This document shows positions 57,794 through 64,000 of a stretch of 64,000 nucleotides of DNA, in pieces. Position numbers and translations under genes: made by a program. Numbering within the stretch: the stretch's first letter is position 1; every line of letters starts with the position of its first letter. The stretch covers positions 230,001 through 294,000 of the forward strand of contig AZLU01000015.1 in the NCBI GenBank assembly GCA_002224055.1, read 5' to 3'. This stretch comes from Pezizomycotina sp. ARF18 (lineage: Eukaryota > Ascomycota). The notes beneath the pieces are model-generated. The model worked only from the letters and a program-made list of their open reading frames with translations. It was not told the origin of the DNA and did no database searches.

Positions 57794-59461
57794 ATGTTGT
57801 TCAGACCGCCGCGGAGCAGACTGCTCACCGTCGTCTTCATCTTCTTCGTCGCGGGCGTACTCTTCTTCAAAATCAAACAAGAACGAGCAGATATCCGTAC
57901 ACCCTTCGAGTTCTTCGCAGACCGGTACTCTACATTAGCAGGCATATACAACCCAACGCGAAAGGCGCCGGCGAGATTGTACAATCTACTACTACGACAG
58001 TAGCGCCGAGTAGTCCGACACCGACCGCAGTAGCAGCGAGCTCCACAAGGAGAAACCGAACTCCAGCATCGTCGAGTTTTGGGATTACTGGTCCGTAGTA
58101 TTTGACTCCGCGCGTCCACCGGGCCGAAGATTAAGCTGCGCAAGGATGCGGTCTCGAAGCGGCCGACGAAGGAGCAGGAAGCGTTTGGGTTCCGGGAACC
58201 GGTTGAGAGTTTTACGAACATGACGACGGAGCAGATCGATAGCATGAGGAAGTCGCACGCCGTCGTACGGAAGAAGTTGGAGGGTATGAAGTATAAATCG
58301 AGCGATTTATTTAAGGGAACAGGTGTGGTTATTGTTGCTGGTGGGGAGTTCTTCGGTCCTGCGATAGTGGTATTAGGATGCTGAGGAGGACGGGGTAAGC
58401 TACCGGTAGAAATATTCTTGTATAAGGGGAGGAGTACGAGGCGAAGGTGCGAGGAGGTACTACCGAAGCTCAACGCAAAGTGCCGCGGTTCTCACGACTT
58501 ATCAATACGAACTCGGCGCCGCACAGGATTTCGGGGAGGTTAATAACTCTCCTGTATTTAAATTCGAAAAATACCAGCTGAAAGTAATGGCGCTGCTGCT
58601 GTCGAGCTTCAGGATGTACTCTTCTGGATCTCGGATTCGATACGCTGGTTAATCCGGAGAAGAGTTATTCGATACGGCCGTTTAAGGAGACTGGTTATGA
58701 TCGTTTATCCCGATTTTGGTACGCTACGGAGATCCGGTTCTACGACATCGCGGGTGTTCCGGGAGATTTCCCAAGAAGACGCTACCACGACGTCGACGGA
58801 AAGCGGACAGTTCCTCTTTTCGAAAAGAAGCATCTCGATTCGCTATTGTTGGCGGCATACTACAACATCACGGCCCCAAATGGTTCTACCCGCTACTCTC
58901 AACAGGGTGCCGCCGGCCAAGCGATAAAGAAACATTCCTCGCCGCCGCCGCAGTCCTCGGTAAACCCTTCCACCGCGTTAAAACAAAATCGGCGTCGTAG
59001 CTATAAGAAGAAAGGAGAGTACAAAGGAACCGGAATGGTACAGTACTCCGTATCTTGACGATTTAGACGCATACGCACATCCGACGATAAATAAAACGGA
59101 TGTTACGACCTGCGTTTGTACCGAGAATTTACCGAAGCTTAATGCGGGAGCACTGTTAGGAAGAATGATCACCGGCAGCATATTACTGATGCGGAGGGGA
59201 AGCCGATGAGGATGTTGGGACCTAAAGAGGCAAATGTAAGAGGTTCGGGAGGGATTTGGGAGGAAGTTTGGAGGAACTGGTGGGGGCGGCGTGTGAGCTT
59301 GAGGGTGTTATTAAGAATTGGAGAAGACAGAGAACCTGTGCGAATAAGCTGAAGGCGCATTGGATGGGCTGTTGCAGGATGGGGAGGATGGTGAGAAGAA
59401 GACATACGACGAGGAGGAACGAAGGAGTATGTTGGGATCAGTTGAGAGTTTGAGCTTTTAA
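57794..59461 (+). CDS. MNN2: Golgi alpha-1,2-mannosyltransferase, Mnn2/Mnn5 type
   Basis: A type II Golgi membrane enzyme that adds alpha-1,2-mannose branches to N-glycan outer chains. ATG 57794 gives a short basic tail and a transmembrane anchor (LLTVVFIFFVAGVLFFKI), then a stem. The catalytic domain reads GTGVVIVAGGEFFGPAIVV, the IRMLRRTG block, KLPVEIFLYKG, VCEEVLPKLNAKC, FKFEKYQLKVMALLLSSFQD, then LFLDL and VNPEK around the expected DxD metal site near 58,620-58,660, YPDFWYAT, FYDIAGVP, STESGQFLFSKKK, LLLAAYYNITAPN, KWFYPLLSTG and DKETFLAAAAVLGKPFHRV. The tail has HPTINKTDVTTCVC and ends EERRSMLGSVESLSF at TAA 59459-59461. About ten frame changes are needed along the gene; each conserved block is otherwise intact, so I read them as sequence errors. 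The exact DxD residues cannot be read with certainty because a frame change falls there. Confidence 0.82.
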
Positions 59462-60170
59462 GGAAGTTTTATTTTTGTTTCTGCATTTTTTGGTTTTAAT
59501 GGTTCAGGATTTATACAATAGATAGATGCACATTTCTTTTGGAGTTTATGTTGTTTTTGTTCATTGGGTTTAGTATAAAGATATCATTCTCGTTTTCTTC
59601 ATGTAATATATTACCTTTTTCTCGTGATAAATTTTTAATACCCATCCTTTCTCGAAATCATTACCATTGAAGTAAGCAATTACGTGAGATATAGATAGCA
59701 ATTCATGAGACAGTCGTGAAATGGTCAGGATGGTTTTACTTTTATTGCGGATAACTAAAACTAAAAAGTAGGTAATAAAAAATGCAAAACCCGGTAAAAA
59801 AGTTATCGTGAGATTCATCATAAAAGTGTGCAGTGCCTCCTCTTTCCCGTCGAAAAATAAAATAAAATAAAATAAAGCCTAAATGCAGACTAATCGATGA
59901 ACGACAAAAAAGGAAAAATGAGCTTTATGGAAACGTAGTCTCGATCAGACTCTCCGCGTAGGTAATATAAAAAGTTTCGGCAAAAAAGGGAGCAATATAA
60001 GAGAACGTCGTCCACCGTATAACCATGTTCAACCGGGAGCAGACTATTTTATATTATGGAAAGCTCAAGAAAAGAAAGATCGTAATACCGTCATTTTTGA
60101 AAACAGGTAGAAAAGAGAGTGAGGAAGATACAGTAACAACAACATTGGAAGTATAGAAAACAAGAGAGAA
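59462..60170. other. Intergenic region, no gene seen
   Basis: AT-rich spacer containing an (AAAAT)n stretch at about 59,855-59,877. It carries the 3' region of the mannosyltransferase gene and the upstream region of the next plus-strand gene. Confidence 0.5.
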
Positions 60171-60627
60171 ATGTCCACCGCAAAACATCCTCTGAAATAT
60201 CGCTATTTTCACGATCTGCCAGAAAAATTTAAAGAAGAGAAAATTTCGGCTTTCTCTCCCGCAAACGCCACAAACACCACAATCGTCGCTATTCCTGTAC
60301 TTCCCGTCGCCACTGCGCAAATAGCGCTCCGGCACTTCCACGACGGCAGCGAAGGCGAGACGACGTTGCTGCAGACTATGCAGAGCGTCGAAGAAGGGTC
60401 GTTGGGTGTGCTGCACGCCTCGCAGACGAGAGCTGCCTGCGGTGGCGGTGACGGGATCCTATTTCATTGAAAATCCCGAGGATGGGCGCGCGGCTGTGGA
60501 GGTTATCGTCGAAGAACATTGGTATAGGTTGTTGTGTTTGAGCAGAAGATATTGGAAGATGAAGAGGCGCCGATGGTGGAAAAGAGGCTTGTGGTGGAGC
60601 GCGGCGCTGCGGGTGGGGATTTGGTGA
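60171..60627 (+). CDS. Small unidentified protein
   Basis: ATG 60171 opens MSTAKHPLKYRYFHDLPEKF and runs through VAIPVLPVATAQIALRHFHD and MQSVEEGSLGVLHASQTR. A frame change near 60,425 leads to ELPAVAVTGSYFIENPEDGR and AAVEVIVEEHW, and a further one to KILEDEEAPMVEKRLVVERG. The stop is uncertain: TGA 60625-60627 closes one frame; another stays open to 60722 but only across antisense WSS1 sequence. The sequence is not low-complexity and looks coding, but I do not recognise it. It meets the WSS1 gene tail to tail with almost no spacer. Confidence 0.4.
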
Positions 60628-60635
60628 AATTGGGA

Positions 60636-62753
60636 TCATGTTTTTGGTTGTTGTGGGGGCGGAGGGGTTTTTGGGACTTCGCCTTTATTTTGGGATTTAT
60701 TAGGCTCGATATCTTTCGTTAGTTTCCGTTTCCTCGTTGTTTTTGTTCGTAGTTGTGATATTCTCGGAAGAGAAGATTTCGGAACGAACGGCGAGGATTC
60801 GTATAGGTCGTCATCGTTATCGTCATCGTTGCCGATTGATATTACCGAATCGGGTGTTGTTTAGTTTGTTGAGCTCTCGTATGTCTTCCTCTTCGTCGGC
60901 ATCTAGATCGCCTTCGACGAAGATCATGTCGTTATGTTTATCTACTTCTTGTCTTCCGTTGTCGTCTGGATGGTCGTCGATGGAATGACGAATTCCGCCT
61001 CGTGTTCTGCATCGATTCGTCACCGACAAGAGTTCCGGGACTCGTAGCTTCGTCGTCATCTGTACGTCTATAGCGCGTTCTTTCCCTTGTCTTTGTTAAC
61101 TACAACGGGAGGCGTCATGACCACGACGTCTTCCTCGTCGCCTTCATCACCGATTGCGATGATAGGCTGGCCGCGGAATTCACGAGGGCGAGGAGGCTGG
61201 CAGGATAATTCACTGAATTCCTTCTCCAGCTCATCTTTGTCCTCATCTTCAGTATCCGACTCGGCCTTGACGTACGTAATCTCGCCGCCGTCGCTCTCGT
61301 AGTCGTCCTCCGTCTCGTCGTCGTCGAGCTCAATGACGTCGCTCATGTCCGGTACTTCCGCTTCGATTCTTCCTTCACGAAGTCGGTAATCTTAACAGAT
61401 TTCTTATCTTCAGCGGTCTTACTCTCATCCTTCATATCGCAAGCGCCTGTACTGTCACCGGAGCCTCGCAAGCACGGCCTGCAGCCTGAGCTCCCTCCCG
61501 CGGTTCGACTGCGCGACCCTCGGCTTCGCCATCGTCGCTTTCGTCGGCTTATTACCCCCCGACCCACCGTACGCGAGTTTCTCTAACCGCGCTCGCTTTC
61601 TCGACGTCCGCGCCGAGGTTATTCCCTTCCTCGAAGCCAAATTTTTTGACGATGCGCCGCCTCTTCCGTTCAGCGTAGGATTAACTTCCTTTTCTTCGGT
61701 TGCTCCTGCCTGGCGCCTACGGCGGCGACGACCGCTTGCGCGCTTGTAGAAGCCGCCGCAGAGGCTAGTGGGATTTCGTTTCCGAACAAGGGGCGATTTT
61801 CTTGGACGGCGGCGGCGGACGGGTGTAAGATTTTCCCGGGAGCCCAGAAGCCTTCGCCGGTATAGCCCTTGGATTTGAGGCCTTGGAGTTCAGCTTGCAT
61901 CGAGATCCGGAAACGGTGGAAGTAGCGGCCGTGGTTCTAAGAGGAGAGTTAGTATTACGAAGGGAGTGCTGACAAAGGGAAGAGAGGTGGGATAACGAAC
62001 CATTTCTTTACTATACAAAAAGGTAAAAGTTAGCTTGCTAAAAGAGCACGATATTTGACGGGGTGGGTGATAGAAAGTGAAACTCACACATGCGCGAGTT
62101 CATGGATCATGACCTGTTAGAACGAATCGTAGCAATAGATTAGATACCGATCATTCCAAAGCATGTTTTGTACAGAGAGAGAGCAATGTGACTGTACCAG
62201 TTGTACATGATGCATCGGCAACCACATTCCGTTATGCGATTTCAGCACAAGCTGTATGATCTCGCCAAAGTTGAAATTCCGACCTATTCGATTAAGACGT
62301 TAAAATTCCGCTCTTATGCAACAGGTCCAAAAAGCCCACTGGGAATATTCAATGACGCATACCCCAAAACTCTTTATTCGGCTCATGTTCCTCAAGCGAC
62401 ATGACGGAGAGGTGGTTGTCGCGCATTATCTATTATATAGCGCTCAAGATTAGCTATAAAGCTTCAGGCACATAGCCTCATGGGGGAAGCAATTACAGGA
62501 AATACGATCGCAGCGACACGCTCGAGGTAGTCCTGGGCGATGACCTTATCGGGTCCCTCGAGCGGCTTGATGAAGTTGATGAATTTGTTCGGCCGCCTCG
62601 TGCGCTCATTGATCCCTGTTTTGGAAGACGGCGGCATTTTTTGTCAGTTTTGATAGCGATAACGACGACCACGATGATAGAAGTAAATAAAGAAAGATGG
62701 GAAGGAGTAAGCTCTTTATACGTTCTTCACTTACTTTCGAAACCGAACACCAT
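60636..62753 (-). CDS. WSS1: Wss1-type WLM metalloprotease for DNA-protein crosslink repair
   Basis: A nuclear DNA-dependent zinc protease that removes SUMOylated proteins crosslinked to DNA together with Cdc48. Exon 1 is only 19 nt (62753-62735, MVFGFE); a 119-bp intron (62734-62616) joins it as MVFGFERINERTRRPNKFIN, which matches the family start. The WLM domain continues FIKPLEGPDKVIAQDYLERV, SLEEHEPNKEF, GRNFNFGEIIQLVLKSHNG, WLPMHHVQLV and VMIHELAH. A 10-nt micro-exon (62001-62010) then adds VKEM and the next exon NHGRYFHRFRISMQAEL, completing HELAHVKEMNH (zinc ligands H, H and H, catalytic E). After AELQGLKSKGYTGEGFW the C-terminal half is disordered, with SNRGRELRLQAVLARL, a SUMO-interaction-like DVIELDDDE and acidic stretches. 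Four or more frame changes occur there. The stop is TGA 60636-60638 if the NDDDNDDDLYESSPF frame is used, or 60823 in the neighbouring frame. Confidence 0.86.
62001..62010 (-). other. 10-nt micro-exon of WSS1 within the zinc-binding motif
   Basis: On the minus strand the acceptor TTTGTATAG is followed by TAAAGAAATG and a donor GTTCGT. Joined to CATGT upstream (donor GTGAGT) and AACCACGGC downstream (acceptor CTCTTAG) it gives HELAHVKEMNHG, the HExxH-x5-H spacing required for zinc. No in-frame direct join of the flanking exons gives that spacing. Confidence 0.85.
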
Positions 62754-64000
62754 CTTTGATAACTCTGGTAGGTCTTGCTTGCTATGGGAGTAAGAGATGA
62801 TGCTTGAATTTGAAGTGTTTGTGTTGCGGGAAAACAGTACTAGTATTATCGGGAAGCTGCAGCTCCTGTTATCTACCAACTAAAGATGCAAACACAGACA
62901 AGACAAGCTTGTACAGGAGATGCGAAGGAAGAGTTTTTAGGTAGGATTTAAGATAGGATCAGTAGCCATCCAGCTATGGGAGAAGAAAGGAAAAGGTTGA
63001 ATTCCTTTGGTTGAGGAATATATAAGAGTGAGGTATGATTCATCATTCAAAAGATACGAGGGAAAGGCTGCTGTTTTGGTTAGCGGTGGGGCACAGAAAG
63101 CAAAAAGATAGAGAGAGAGGGACGAAAGCAAAAAGGAAAATAAGGGCCACTAAAAAAATAACGGGAGAGAATATTACGCGCGTCTCATTTTTCACGTGTA
63201 AGAAGATCATCAATGACCACTTTAGATAAGATTAGATCTTAGTTATTCTACCTCTACAGCACGTTTTGTGACACGCCCACCTTAAGTCTCCGGAGAACGA
63301 TGGAGCGCCCGGATCGGAACCGAAGTCCGTGAGCGGCCATACTGCTTGGGTATAAGGACTTCCAGATTCCGCTTCCCCCGGCTCTATCTACTGGAGGACT
63401 CTTAATAATTAAGTAATCAAACGCATTTGTCGTAACTTTGTTAATTTAAACTCTCAATGGCTACATTTAATTTAGAAACTAAAAAGTTGTCTTTTTCTTT
63501 TTGCTCATACTTAAATACACTCATTAATTCTTACTTTCAATTTTTTATCATCCTCTTCTGCCTCGTGTAGGTTGTACACTATAACAATCCTTTCCAGATT
63601 GTTTCTTCCTCCGAACTATATGATGTTCTTGGATTTTTCGCTGTTCTCTCTATTTTTTTTTTTTTTTTCTTCTTAGTGATACGTTGGAAATATCATCCAG
63701 ATGTGTATGCGTTTTCTATTTTCTTCGATTGTACTACTATTGATCTCTATCATCACGGCTCTAACGTGCTTTTTGATGATGTTTGGATTATGACTAGCTG
63801 CTCCTGCGAATATCGCGCATGTGCAGAAGATTCGTTTTTGGGACTTAAAGTTATCGCGCCCGATTGTGTCCTTTGGAGATCTACTGTCCGCCGTACGGAT
63901 CGAACGCATTTCATATCTACCGTATGTTATCAGCTGTTTGGAATGACTTAACGGTCTTACGACTAGTATCCGACCATCCTATGCACCTATTAAAGTGTTC
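62754..64000. other. Right-end region upstream of WSS1, no confident gene
   Basis: Promoter side of WSS1. A strong two-part hairpin sits at 63315-63371 (listed separately). At the far right, after a T run and TTCTTAG at 63,670-63,676, a frame stays open to 63951 (IRWKYHPDVYAFSIFFDCTT and DLYHHGSNVLFDDVWIMTS); it could be an exon of a gene continuing to the right or chance. Nothing else is recognisable. Confidence 0.4.
63315..63371 (+). ncRNA. Candidate structured RNA or palindromic element
   Basis: The arms CGGAA and GAAGTCC (63315-63319, 63322-63328) pair perfectly with GGACTTC and TTCCG (63356-63362, 63367-63371), separated by small internal loops; the 27-nt apical loop contains a further ATAC/GTAT pair. 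The surrounding 63,270-63,390 is more GC-rich than its neighbourhood. It is not a recognisable tRNA (no T-arm) and only a short CGGCCATAC resembles the 5' part of 5S rRNA, so its nature is open. Confidence 0.25.

Noticed and set aside
63270-63400. 5S rRNA gene
   Set aside because: Only CGGCCATAC resembles the 5S 5' region; the internal control boxes and the closing stem are absent.

Overview
The window is nuclear DNA of a filamentous ascomycete (Pezizomycotina). It has short GT-AG introns, mostly about 55-120 bp, and gene families typical of that group: a Kar9 spindle-orientation factor, an Ssr4-type chromatin-remodeller subunit, a Wss1/WLM repair protease, a tyrosinase with a fungal C-terminal domain, and a large NACHT-ankyrin STAND protein. 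I see no prokaryotic operons, rRNA cluster, CRISPR array or convincing tRNA. I cannot place the species.

Layout. 1-10.5 kb: the acidic tail of a gene entering from the left, a three-KH RNA-binding protein (Pbp2/Hek2/Rnc1 family, minus strand), and a long unrecognised gene on the plus strand. 10.6-17.6 kb: one large minus-strand STAND (NLR-like) gene reading DUF7708-like domain, NACHT, acidic linker, ankyrin repeats, SPRY. 19.3-25.3 kb: a secreted PhoD-type phosphatase, a probable CENP-K kinetochore subunit and a PLP-dependent decarboxylase. 25.3-34.6 kb: a gene-poor, patchily AT-rich tract with only a few small candidate genes. 34.6-44.2 kb: KAR9, the C-terminal part of an SSR4 homologue and an unknown minus-strand protein. 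45.1-48.0 kb: a tyrosinase. 48-52.5 kb and 54.8-57.8 kb: repeat-dotted spacers around an unrecognised disordered protein. 57.8-62.8 kb: an Mnn2-type Golgi mannosyltransferase, a small unknown gene and WSS1. 62.8-64 kb: little that can be called.

One property affects the whole annotation. Many conserved genes change reading frame inside well-conserved domains, often in +1/-1 pairs and often at short runs of one base. The simplest reading is uncorrected single-base errors in a long-read assembly rather than mass pseudogenisation. Gene spans below are therefore loci whose protein is spread over two or three frames.

The most interesting items are the NACHT-ankyrin-SPRY receptor-like gene, a 10-nt micro-exon that splits the zinc site of the Wss1 protease, a 15-nt micro-exon inside the CuB region of the tyrosinase, an SSR4 locus whose usual N-terminal domain is not visible, and two small candidate genes in the AT-rich tract (one signal-peptide protein, one cysteine-rich basic protein). 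The genes are a scattered housekeeping and accessory set; apart from shared spacers I see no evidence that they form one pathway.
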